DNA of 22,429 nt from Paulinella micropora. Lineage: Eukaryota > Cercozoa > Imbricatea > Euglyphida. The translations under genes and the position numbers were made by a program. Positions 1 through 9,475 of the stretch are shown piece after piece; position 1 is the first letter of the stretch, and the number at the start of each line of letters is the position of its first letter. The notes beneath the pieces are model-generated. The model did no database searches and was not told the DNA's origin. It was given only the letters and a program-made list of their open reading frames with translations. The DNA lies in the NCBI GenBank assembly GCA_009731375.1, contig BJOX01000050.1, positions 790,909 to 813,337 on the forward strand, given 5' to 3'.

Positions 1-245
<245 letters not shown>

Positions 246-494
246 GCTATGCTTATGCTTATTAAAGAAACGGAGGCACATGTCAGACAGGGTCAAGGGC
301 AATTGACCCTTTCTTCTTCAGTTGCAACTGGTCCTGACGGACACAGCCGCTTTGCCGGTTTGGCTGCCTTTTTTCTATCCAACAGGAAACTTTATGGAAT
401 TTTCGCCTGTACTGTACTCGTAGTGCATACCCTAAAGGAGTGGTGGTTTATTCAGGACATGTAAATAGATCGTGTCGGGAGCAACAGAAAGAGA
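246..494 (+). other. upstream/leader region of the SNF2 gene
   Basis: Unique sequence between the microsatellite and the first ATG of the SNF2 gene. An in-frame TAA at 462-464 precedes the ATG at 495, which supports 495 as the start unless an upstream exon splices in. I see no convincing TATA box or other promoter element. Short open frames here look random. Confidence 0.4.
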
Positions 495-3244
495 ATGTCA
501 GGCTCGCCTATGAGGCAACCCAACACAAAGGCTCTCAAGAAACGGCGCAGCCAAAACGCAGCAAGGAAGGAGCGTGGAGAGCCCCTGCGATTGTACTGGG
601 ACGACACGCTTTTGAAAAGCAAACTGAAGCCCCACCAGGCTCATGGAGTTGAATTTCTTTGGCGCCATATCGCAGCGACAAACCCGCGAAAGGCTGGCTG
701 TATTTTGGCAGACTTCATGGGTCTGGGTAAGACAGTACAGGTGATATGCTCTCTCGACCTGTATTTAATGAGCCATTTGAAGTGTCGCGACCCCCTACCT
801 AAAGTCATGATCCTTGCTCCTTCGGTCGTCTTGCTCAATTGGGAGCGAGAGATCCAGAAGTTCATATTTGACAATGCCCCGCAAGGAGATCGCTTGCACA
901 TGCGCCCTTTCACACTGGCTAACGCGTCACGACGGGAGGAAAGAGAACACACTCTTCTTAAATGGTTCAAAGAAGGAGGGATTCTCTTGATCGGTTACGA
1001 GCTGTTTCGTTCTATGCTCGAGGCAGACAGCGAAGGCATGCAAAGTTCAGAGCCGTCGAACGAGGGCAAAAGCAAGTTTGAGGAATTACTTCTGGATCCT
1101 GGTCCTGACGTAATCATTCTTGACGAAGGCCACCGCATCCGGTCCCGTGCGACTCAGATTTCCAAGCTAGTGTATCGCATTAAGACTCCGCGTCGAATCA
1201 TTTTGACGGGCTATCCGTTGCAGACGAAGCTGTCCGAGTATTTTACCATGGCTGACTGGGTGTGTCCAGACGTTTTGGGAGATTTTGACACATTCCGGCA
1301 AAATTTTGAACTCCCCATCGCCGAGGGCCAAACCAGTGACGCGCCAAAAGAAAGGGTTGAGGCAGCCCGTCGGCGTGTTTATGTTTTGCAAGATAAGCTC
1401 AAAGATATAGTACTGCGTCGACCGTCCAAGGTGTTGGATGATACCCTACCTCCTCACAAAGAGTTCGTCCTATGGTAAAGCAGGCTTTGTAGAAGAAAAA
1501 GTGCAAGTATGATAAACTGTGTAACTCTTGCAACCCACTTTTTTTTTTTTTCCCGGCAAACACTGCTTGCTTTTTCGTTGCCCCGTCTCTTCATACCTCT
1601 CACGTTTCCACTTCATAGGTGCGCCTTGTCTCCTCTCCAAAACCGAATCTTGAACCACTTTGGTAAATGGCGGAAAAGGCGAAGTAGAACTAGTTGCCAG
1701 ATGGAGGGGGAGTTCATGGAAGTTGCTAGCTCGGGCCAGTCTTCAGACGTGCTCTCCTCCTACAACGATTTGACCATGCTAATCAACCACCCAGACATCT
1801 TGAGAATGCAAATCCTGACCGATTGCTTGGACTTGCGCAATCAAATGAATGGCGTGGAAAAGAAGATGAGTAGACAGCAACAGTACGAGGCAGCGTTGAG
1901 TTTGGGTGACCACTGCGAGGAGTTGCACGATCCTCAAGTTCAGGTAAGTAAGTAAGTAAGTAAGTAGGTAAGTAAGTAAGCAAGTAAATAAGTAAAGTAA
2001 GTAAGTAAGCAAGTAAAGTAAGCAAGCAAGTAAGCAAGCACGTAGGCAAGCAAGTAAGTTACTAAATCACAAGGCAGCTGTGTACCTCCCATCGACGATA
2101 GAATACGGCAGGACACATTACATCAGTGATGTTCCCTGGTGTGTGGTAGGCTCGTTATGGATATGCCTTGCCGTTTCTGTTCCCTGGACTTGAAGGCAAA
2201 GCGGGTGCGGCTCCTTACACACCCAATCTGGTCTGCCCAGCCCCCTACATGTTGCCGCGGACGATTGCTGTTCTCGGTTACAGGTCAGCAACAGCGGGAA
2301 GTGTTTCATGCTTCTCTCTATGCTCGAGCAGTTCCGCAGGGTAATACATCTTCCGTTTCAAACCATTCTTGCTTGGTCCACGGTATGATAGCTACAATAT
2401 GCCCTTGTAGGTCAACGATCGCACAGTTGTTTTCTCTCGCTCTCTGCGCACCCTTGATTACCTCCATAGAATCTTTACTTCCGCTCAGCCTCCTCCCGAC
2501 TACAAAGTGCCGCCCGCGAGTCCCTGTGCTGCCTGCGGTTCCTTCCTCATCTCCCACTCTTGCACGGCTTGCGCGGACCGCAAGCCTGGCCAATGGCGGC
2601 CGTTCGTTTCCTTGCGCCTGGACGGCTCCACGTCGGCCGAGTGTCGCGACCGCCTGATCCAAAGCTTCAACACGCTCAGCAGCCAGCCCATCTCGCCGAA
2701 AGAGCCCAGCATCTTCTTCATCTCCACCAAGGCTGGCGGCGAGGGCATCAACTTGACCGGCGGGAACAGGTCACCACCCTTCCTGCACCCCGGAATGAGA
2801 AGAGAACTTCAATTTTGTGTATTTTCTCTTCGCATGTATGCAGCATGCATCCATATGTGGATACAGACATACATATTCCAAAATGCATGTACATCTTGGT
2901 TACCGCAGGCTGCGACTAAGTGTTATATTTTGCGAGTTTTTTCAGTATGAAAAAAGATTATAAATACAAACCACAAGCTGGTTATGTCAATATGAGTGCA
3001 AGGAACTGCGACATACTGCTCCTGTCCATAAAAGCAACACATGCTGTTGTGTAGGGTGGTTATCTACGACGTGTCTTTCAATCCTTGTGCGGACGGACAA
3101 GCTGCTCGGAGATGCAAGCGGTACAGTCACGAATCACACGACTACACAAATTATCACATGGAGTTATGACATGCAGTTGCATTTAATCAAAAATATTACT
3201 CAGTTGCACAAGTAGGACAAAAGCCAACACCAAACTGTCTACCA

Positions 3245-3314
<70 letters not shown>

Positions 3315-4481
3315 NNNNNNNNNNCAACGCGCAAAGACCATGAAAATTCTTGTTTCTCTCCACAGCAGCTGGGTTGGGTTGTTTGCGCAGGTACGGGCAA
3401 TGTAAGCCCGTGTATATTTACCGCATGGTGGGCAACGACAGTGTAGAGAGCACCGTGCTCAAGCGACAGGTCTCTCGCCACAGAGACTCTGCTTCTTCTT
3501 CTGTTCTTCTGCTGTTCTTCTTCTTCTGTCTTCTCTTCTTCTTCTTCTTCCTGTTCTTCTTCTTCTGTTCTTCTTCTTCTGTTCTTCTGTTCTTCTTCTG
3601 TACTTGTTCTTCTGTACTTCTTCTTCTGTTCTTCTTCTGTTATTCCTCTTCTGTTCTTCTTCTGTTCTCCTTCTTCTGTTCTTCTTCTGTTCTTCTTCTT
3701 CTCTTCTTCTCTTCTTCTTCTTCTCTTCTTCTTCTTTTCTGCTTCTTCTCTTCTTCTTTCTTCTTCCTAATTTTTCTTCTTCCTATTCTTTCTTCTTCTT
3801 CTTCTTCTTCTTCTTCTTCTTCTTCTTCTTCTTCCTTTTCTTCTTCTCCTCCTCCCCCTCCTTCTCTCCTCTATGCAGGTGGCGCGCGAGGCGCTTTCCG
3901 CACAGATCGTGGACGATCAGTACACCCAGCACGTCTTCAGTGCAGCGGACCTGCGCTCTCTCTTTCGCCAGTCCTCGGCAGACGAAGACGACCTGCCTGA
4001 AGAGGCGGAAGTGCCAGTGGGCGAGGTCGATAAGCCAGTTGTGGCTGAGCTGCCCACACTGGAGCGCGTGCCCAGGCTGCCGGACACAGCGGCTGCTGCT
4101 GCACCCGCAGAGCAGGCGCCCGAGCCGTGCAAAGAGATGCAGAGCATAGCAGCCGATGTTGAAGAAGACACAAGTGAAACGGACAGCTGTCCCGCACATT
4201 CGGCGGACACACAGGACACACAGGCAGACCTCTCATTGAGTGACTGGACTGTAGAGGAGGAAGATGCCGAAGGCGCGGTCGTGCACGGTCCGAATACGCT
4301 CAAAACATACCCCGCTCCTTGTCTCCTTGCAAGCACATAACAGATTGACACACAGAAAGCCCCCTCCCCTTTTTTATATTTTATTTTATTTTATTTCATT
4401 TATTTTATTTATTTTATTTATTTTATTTATTTATTCATTTATCTATTATTATTATTCTTATTCTTATTCTTATTATTATTC

Positions 4482-4544
<63 letters not shown>

Positions 4545-4743
4545 ATATTATTATTATTATTATTATTATTAGGGAGTACATAGGCCATCGGTCCTTTCCA
4601 TGGGCTGATTGGTATAAAGCTCCTAGAGTAATGTTCTATGCCGTCACTTCCTTTATTCCACCGATTGGTGTGGAGACTTTCCTTATGGAATGGAGGACTG
4701 GATGCACATGGCCTTTTGGCTCAGCAATTGGCAGGAGATACAC

Positions 4744-4801
<58 letters not shown>

Positions 4802-5763
4802 GCTTTTCATCGCGCCTTCTGAACATGGTGGAACTTGTGTACATGTTTGCATGTGAAGAGGCCGTCAAGCGGCGACAGGCCGCGACGGTGGGTGTGTTGT
4901 GTGTGTAGGGGATCGCGCCTTGGACGCGACGTTGCGCTTCTTGCCTGCCACACACCGCACGGCGCACCGCTGCGAGGAATACAACGTGCTGCTCACCTTC
5001 GACGCAGACGAGGGCGACCTGCCCGAAGAGCTGCGGCAAGAGGCCAAGCGCGAGTACGAACGCGAGGTCAACGGCGAGGCCAAGCAACTAAATCCAACTC
5101 TCATCTCTCCCCCTTCCTCCACAACCTCACCCGGCACCTCCTCTTCTTCCTCTCTTCTTTCTGGCTCGTCCTGCATTCCTGTCCCTAACAAGGATGAGAA
5201 GGCTCTCTCTCAAGGTCAAGAAGCACCCCTTCCTTACGTCATGTAGTTGCCCCGAAGTTTTATGTCATGCTCTGAGTTTGGGGATTTTCCAGTTTGTGGG
5301 GGGATATGAAGTGTTGTACTTGGCTTTCGTGCGTGACATGTTGTCATTTGCTTTCTGTTTGACGCAGACAAATGCATACAAAGTACACGTATACATACAG
5401 CCGAGCCACAGCGTTCTAGGCGTTGACGGGATACATACACACATGCAGGCGAGCCTTCGAACAGCGTGTCGGCGCTTCAGAAGACGGCTGAGGCTGGTTC
5501 CGACAAGGCGCAGGCTGGCAAGAAGAAGCGACGATTCGTGCCTGTGCGACGACCCTCCTCATCAGGTCCCACGCATGTCCTTGACTTAGTTAGATAGAAA
5601 GTCTCCCCCTGCCGTTTATCGTTTTGCTTGATCATTTCTTTTAATCATCTTAATGTTCGTTCTGTGCATTGGTGCAGTTAAGAAAAAACCAAAAACCGAC
5701 GCGATGGCGGGAAAATCTTTTTTGGAGCCAATTTCTCTCAATGCACAAACAGCCTTGCAATAA
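495..5763 (+). CDS. SNF2-family chromatin-remodelling ATPase, ATRX/ARIP4 (RAD54-like) type, ten exons
   Basis: Predicted nuclear DNA-dependent ATPase. Exons I infer: 495-1474, 1619-1943, 2284-2340, 2411-2769, 3055-3120, 3391-3469, 3879-4287, 4909-5214, 5449-5565, 5678-5763. All introns are GT-AG and all junctions keep frame, giving about 927 aa. Exon 1 holds the N-terminal ATPase lobe: Walker A DFMGLGKT (residues 73-80), DEGH box (210-213) and LTGYPLQ (237-243); the Y in the last is typical of ATRX/ARIP4. Exon 2 has the LSPLQNRILNHF and NHPDIL blocks. Exons 4-6 carry the C-terminal lobe: VVFSRSLRTLDYLHRIF, RLDGSTSAECRDRLIQSFN, STKAGGEGINL, and motif VI with RYGQCKPVYIYRM. A CxxC...CxxC insertion interrupts the lobe in exon 4. 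The tail (exons 7-10) is acidic and then Lys-rich, and is not recognisable. The helicase exons are near certain; the exon 7 donor and exons 8-10 are less so, though their phases fit. Confidence 0.88.
1944..2060 (+). repeat. GTAA/GCAA tetranucleotide array at a splice donor
   Basis: The array begins exactly at the 5' splice site of intron 2 (CAG|GTAAGTAAG) and continues as imperfect GTAA, GCAA and GTAG units for over 100 bases. Each unit resembles a consensus donor. It lies wholly inside the intron. Confidence 0.9.
3248..3314. repeat. poly-C homopolymer, 67 bases
   Basis: An uninterrupted run of 67 C directly before a block of Ns, inside intron 5 of the SNF2 gene. The position beside an assembly gap suggests an artefact, such as the complement of dark-cycle poly-G reads, rather than real sequence. 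Confidence 0.95.
3315..3324. other. assembly gap (10 N)
   Basis: Ten ambiguous bases mark a gap of unknown true size within intron 5 of the SNF2 gene. The flanking exons (3055-3120 and 3391-3469) join in frame across it, so no coding sequence appears to be missing. Confidence 0.99.
3488..3860 (+). repeat. TTC / TTCTG pyrimidine array in intron 6
   Basis: A long polypyrimidine array of TTC units mixed with TTCTG variants fills almost all of intron 6 (3470-3878) and ends close to the CAG acceptor at 3876-3878. Long Ser, Leu and Phe runs in its reading frames are artefacts of the repeat. Confidence 0.93.
4371..4571 (+). repeat. TTTTA then (TTA)n microsatellite in intron 7
   Basis: TTTTA/TTTA units grade into (TTA)n inside intron 7 of the SNF2 gene (4288-4908). 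Together with the matching array at 4742-4801 it brackets a 170-base unique core. Confidence 0.93.
4572..4741. other. unique 170-bp core between two (TTA)n arrays, possible SINE-like insertion
   Basis: Non-repetitive sequence in intron 7, preceded by (TTA)n and followed directly by (TAT)n at 4742-4801. Short interspersed elements can end in (ATT)n tails. A stretch near 4718-4731 (TGGCTCAGCAATTGG) loosely resembles a Pol III A box, but I find no B box. There are no coding features. Identity is unproven. Confidence 0.25.
4742..4801 (+). repeat. (TAT)n microsatellite in intron 7
   Basis: About 20 pure TAT/ATT units, repeating the motif of the array at 4446-4571. It lies roughly 100 bases before the intron 7 acceptor at 4906-4908. 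Confidence 0.95.
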
Positions 5764-5766
5764 ACC

Positions 5767-5819
5767 CTACGCAGGCGATTTGTAATTAAATTAACCTCTA
5801 CGGAGGCGATTTGTAATTA
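5767..5819. repeat. tandem duplication between SNF2 stop and next gene
   Basis: A 22-base block (CTACG[C/G]AGGCGATTTGTAATTA) occurs at 5767-5788 and again at 5798-5819, offset by 31 bases with one mismatch. The second copy ends in TAG, which can serve as the splice acceptor for the exon opening at 5821. An AATAAA overlaps the SNF2 stop codon at 5759-5764. Confidence 0.8.
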
Positions 5820-5820
5820 G

Positions 5821-6214
5821 AACAAGGAGGAAAATGAGGACAACAAAGACGGCAAACACAATGACAACAATGCATCGACAGCAGCAGCAACAACAACAAC
5901 AACAATAACGAACATTGGACCACTATCTCTACTGCGACTACCACTAATACTTCTTCTGTCTCTCCTGTCTCTTCTGACCCTCCTGACTTTTTCTGATTCT
6001 TCTGTTTCCTTTGCTTCTCCTTCTGCTTCTCACATCGACAGCAGCAGCAACAGCAACAACAATAACAACAACAACAACAACAACAAAAGCCCCTCTTCTC
6101 CATCTACTCTTCTTCCACACGACGGCAAAGACGGTCAGCACATTGTCAATGTCAATGATTCTCCCTCCTCTTCCTCTTCCTCTCTTCTTCTTCCTCCACA
6201 CTACTACTACTACA

Positions 6215-6249
<35 letters not shown>

Positions 6250-6270
6250 GACTGCTACTACTACTACCAT

Positions 6271-6326
<56 letters not shown>

Positions 6327-6395
6327 TTACTTCTACTACTACTACTACTACTGCTACTACTACTGCTACTACTACTACTGCTACTACTACTATTG

Positions 6396-6472
<77 letters not shown>

Positions 6473-6504
6473 GCTACTACTGCTGCTGCTGCTGCTACTG
6501 CTAT

Positions 6505-6545
<41 letters not shown>

Positions 6546-6569
6546 CTACTCCTACACCTACTACTACTG

Positions 6570-6608
<39 letters not shown>

Positions 6609-7452
6609 TTACTACTACTGCTACTAATACTAATACTACTACTACCACTGGTACTACTACTACTATACTACTACTACTACTACTGCTACTCCTACCTCTA
6701 CTAGCAAAGACAGCAAAGACAACGAGGGCAACAAAAACAAAGACAACGACAACAACGATAACGACAGCAAAGCCTGTTTACCTGATGTCAATTGCAGCAA
6801 GGAGGCAGGCAAAAAGAGTCGTTGCTCCCAATGCCAACAAGTGCGCTACTGCTCCGAGACTTGCCAGCGCGTGGCCTGGAAGGCCCATAAGCCTTTGTGC
6901 ATCTCTTCTTCCCCTCCTTCTTCCCCTCCTCCTCCTCCTCCTCCTCCTTCTTCTTCTTCTTCTTCTTCTTCTTCTTCTTCTTCTTCGTCTTCTTCTTCTT
7001 CTTCTCCTGATCCTCCTCCTCCTCCTTCTCCTTCTCCCTCTGCCTCTTCTCCTTCTCCTGCCTATTCTTCTCTTGCCTATTCTTATCATTCTTCTTCTGC
7101 TTATTCTTATGCTCCTTCTCCTCCTCCCCTTCCTCCTCTTCCTCCTCCTCCTCCTCCTCTTCCTCTTTCTTCTCTCTATCATAGTAGTACTAAGTTAGTA
7201 CTTATATTACTACATGTACTACTACTCTCAGAGCTACTACTTCTTTCTTTTTCCCTCTTCTTTGCATTCTATTTTCTTAGCTTCCACTTCTTCTATCCAA
7301 GTTTTCTTTCTTTTTATTTTCATCTTTTCTGTCTTTCCCCTTCCCTTTTACTTTCAAGATTTCTGCCCTTTTTTTCTACCACCCTTTTTTTCTTACCATT
7401 CTCTGCTTTTTCAATTTTTCACTTATTTTTTACCTTTCGATTTTTCTTGTGA
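5821..7452 (+). CDS. MYND-type zinc-finger protein with Asn/Ser/Pro-rich low-complexity regions (model tentative)
   Basis: The firm part is a MYND finger at about 6775-6900, with RCSQCQQVRYCSETC followed by W-x2-HK-x2-C. MYND fingers bind zinc and usually mediate protein contacts with proline-rich partners. Ligand spacing is C-x5-C-x9-C-x2-C-x5-C-x3-C-x7-H-x3-C; the first pair is wider than the usual C-x2-C. The exon continues into Ser/Pro runs and the frame stays open to TGA at 7450-7452, though the true end may be a donor before that. Upstream, the same frame is open from 5821 as an acidic/Asn-rich exon. One in-frame splice I can see joins 6133 to 6710 and removes the (TAC)n array, which carries stops in this frame (TAA at 6625). 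No ATG is visible in the upstream exon, so the start is unknown. Confidence 0.5.
6199..6693 (+). repeat. (TAC)n microsatellite with TGC/TAT variants
   Basis: Nearly 500 bases of TAC repeat with scattered variants. In one frame it encodes Thr, in another Leu, in another Tyr with stops. It most likely lies in an intron of the MYND gene. Its long open frames are repeat artefacts. Confidence 0.93.
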
Positions 7453-7640
7453 AACCCTTTTCCTCTTTCTTTAGTTACTTCTGCCTTTGTACTCTTATTA
7501 GTTCTCCTTTTCCTTTCTCAGTTCTTCAATTTCCCTTTTTCTTTCTCCCTCTTTTGATTTTCCTCTAATTTTTTCATTTACTTTACCTCAAAATTTTCTT
7601 AAACGCTTCATTTTGTTTTCCGTTTTTGTATCTTTTTGAT
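7200..7640 (+). other. degenerate pyrimidine-rich tract
   Basis: About 440 bases that are strongly C/T on the + strand but without a regular repeat unit, following the Ser/Pro-coding TTC/TCC repeats at 6903-7165. It resembles a decayed TTC microsatellite. The open frame through it gives a Phe/Leu/Ser-rich stretch of doubtful meaning. Confidence 0.6.
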
Positions 7641-8448
7641 ACCACTTCCATTCTATCTCTTCTGCTTCCCACTCAGTGGCAAGTATTTTATTAAAACAAA
7701 GTTTGCGAAAAAAAATTATATGAACAACAACACCTCTTCTCCATCTACCACTTCTACCGTTCCTGTTGGTGTCCTTCTGACACGAAGGCTCACTCTTCCT
7801 TCCTGTCGACTGCTCGAACGCTACCGAGCTTTTATTACTGTAGCCACAACGTTCTACGCAGTGGTGTTGAAGCACAGTGGTGAAGACTTCCCTTCTGCTG
7901 TGTCACTTTTCGGTGTGACATAGACCGTAGAAGTCTTCTCCTTTACCCACAGTCGTTGCTTGTATGTATTAATAATGCTTCAGGCTACATGGCTCACAAC
8001 CCTTGAGATGTAGACTGCACTGAGGTGCTCTCCGCCTGTTTATTAGTCTCCCAGGCGTCCCCTGTCAACTCACTTACCAGCTCCAAACGTTATTTTAATA
8101 CAGCATCCTTTAACTGTAAATTAACAGAGAACTGAACTTGATCTCGCCAAAACGTTGTATGAACTCCTAAGTCATCACTTTGAAGCAGAGAGCTAACCCG
8201 GCGGCACGCAGTGTAAATTGGCAATGATTGGCACCTGTAGGCGCAGATAGGTAAATATGCGACCGTGACCTTTTCTTATGACTACCTCTATACACATTGA
8301 TGTATTAATATATTAATAGATGAGCTATATCTCGTCAAGACTCTGATCATGATGAAGTTATCATGATTGTCTATGTGCCTGCTACTGGATGCCAGCCGGC
8401 ATGCATTTCAAGTTACTTTCAAAGTCAGTAAAAATGATATTAATATTT
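7641..8448. other. non-coding region with no confident gene
   Basis: Unique sequence without recognisable protein homology. It holds a weak 95-codon open frame (7636-7923), the nested hairpin at 7882-7938, and a cluster of palindromes at 8303-8403. It probably lies between the MYND gene and the retroelement, or within the element's 5' flank. Confidence 0.4.
7882..7938. repeat. nested inverted repeat / hairpin
   Basis: Outer arms GAAGACTTC (7882-7890) and GAAGTCTTC (7930-7938) are exact reverse complements. Inner arms TGTCAC (7901-7906) and GTGACA (7915-7920) also pair, with an 8-base loop. Spacers between outer and inner arms are 10 and 9 bases, so the structure is nearly symmetric. Confidence 0.75.
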
Positions 8449-8689
8449 GTTGTGTAGGCATCACCCCCCGGATAGCAGGTAAAATGTACCTTTCCTGGTG
8501 ACAGGTGCACCAGCTTGTTTTTCAGTATTATTTGTCCGGATTGGACCTGATGCCATTTTATTCCTGGTCTGTTGCCGTTTTCCTTTTTGGCTTCACTGAG
8601 CTAATATAACGAGACATCATTCTCATCTTTTGAGGACTGTGTTTGGTTGTATTACCGACTTTTTACGAGCTATCGTTGGGGGCATTACA
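8449..8689 (+). repeat. candidate 5' LTR (low confidence)
   Basis: The segment begins TGTTGTG and ends TTACA, giving TGT...ACA termini, and a possible primer-binding site follows two bases later. There is no second copy in the window to confirm an LTR, so this rests only on terminal bases and position. Confidence 0.22.
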
Positions 8690-8691
8690 TT

Positions 8692-8709
8692 TGGAGTCCA
8701 CATCACTAG
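8692..8709 (+). other. candidate primer-binding site (low confidence)
   Basis: TGGAGTCCACATCACTAG begins with the TGG expected opposite a tRNA CCA end and lies two bases after the putative LTR end. I cannot match it to a specific tRNA from memory. Confidence 0.18.
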
Positions 8710-9475
8710 GGTGATTTCTTTCTGCTTTGCCACACAGGCAACAGAGTGAATTTTCACTGACCTGTCTCACACGGGGACGTCAGACGAAAACAAATACTCC
8801 AACACAGCTCCCTCATAACTCTTTCACAAAACAAATAATTTGATTGGTCTCAAGCAGGTGTCTCGTACCCTCTAGCCCAATCAGTATCTGTGTGCTCACA
8901 AGGAGACATCAGATACAAACTCTCTGTCGTTCTTGCTGTTCTCACACAGAGACCAAGAAGAAGGAGGCGGACAGAGGAGTGAAGGAACACACACAAAACA
9001 CAAACAAGCATAGGGACAGGAGCACAACACTCTACCCTTCTAGTTTGTGCATTTATCTGCATTATCTCACACATACGTCAGAGTATTTTTGCAAATCTCT
9101 GATCGTTTTCTAAAGGTAGGTCTGAGAACCTATCCGACCGACTGTCGACTTCTCAAGGAGAGCTTTTCTAGCTTCTCTATTACTATCTGTGTGTAGGTCC
9201 AAGTGCCTCATACTAGATACAATATAGAAAAGAAGGAGGAGAAAGTAATCTGAGTAAGGAGAACAAGAAATCGGAGAAAGTCTCAAAGACTATTTTTCTC
9301 AAACAAAAACAAACATACAAACAGTGTTTCATAGAGGACAGGGAATCTTATCCTACCCTCTCTATTAGTTTCTCTCTTCACTAGTCAATCGACTGAAGGA
9401 GGAACAGAACACAAACGAACAAAAACCAAACATAGGAGCTGACACTGTCCTCCTGTTGATCACTACTACGACATC
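8710..9475 (+). other. retroelement leader, no gene
   Basis: About 770 bases upstream of the gag ATG. Around 8755-8800 and 8880-8930 there are two loosely similar stretches sharing CTGT...CTCACA...GA[CG][AG]TCAGA motifs, perhaps an old duplication. The rest is purine-rich towards gag. No supported ORF. Confidence 0.4.

Noticed and set aside
3350-4000. Ser/Leu/Phe-rich ORF spanning the TTC array
   Set aside because: It reads through intron 6; exon 6 and exon 7 of the SNF2 gene flank the array and join in frame without it.
6011-7198. Long open frames of Thr, Leu, Val or Arg runs on both strands
   Set aside because: They are the several reading frames of TAC, TTC and TCC repeats; only the frame holding the MYND finger has non-repeat protein signal.
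7636-7923. 95-codon + strand ORF before the retroelement
   Set aside because: No recognisable domain and a weak start; it could be a 3' exon of the MYND gene but I see no splice evidence strong enough to call it.
8844-9113. 89-aa ORF in the retroelement leader
   Set aside because: No family signal, lies in a leader-like region and is matched by an equally long ORF on the other strand.
8000-9470. tRNA or other structured RNA gene
   Set aside because: I found no cloverleaf or A/B box pair on reading both strands.
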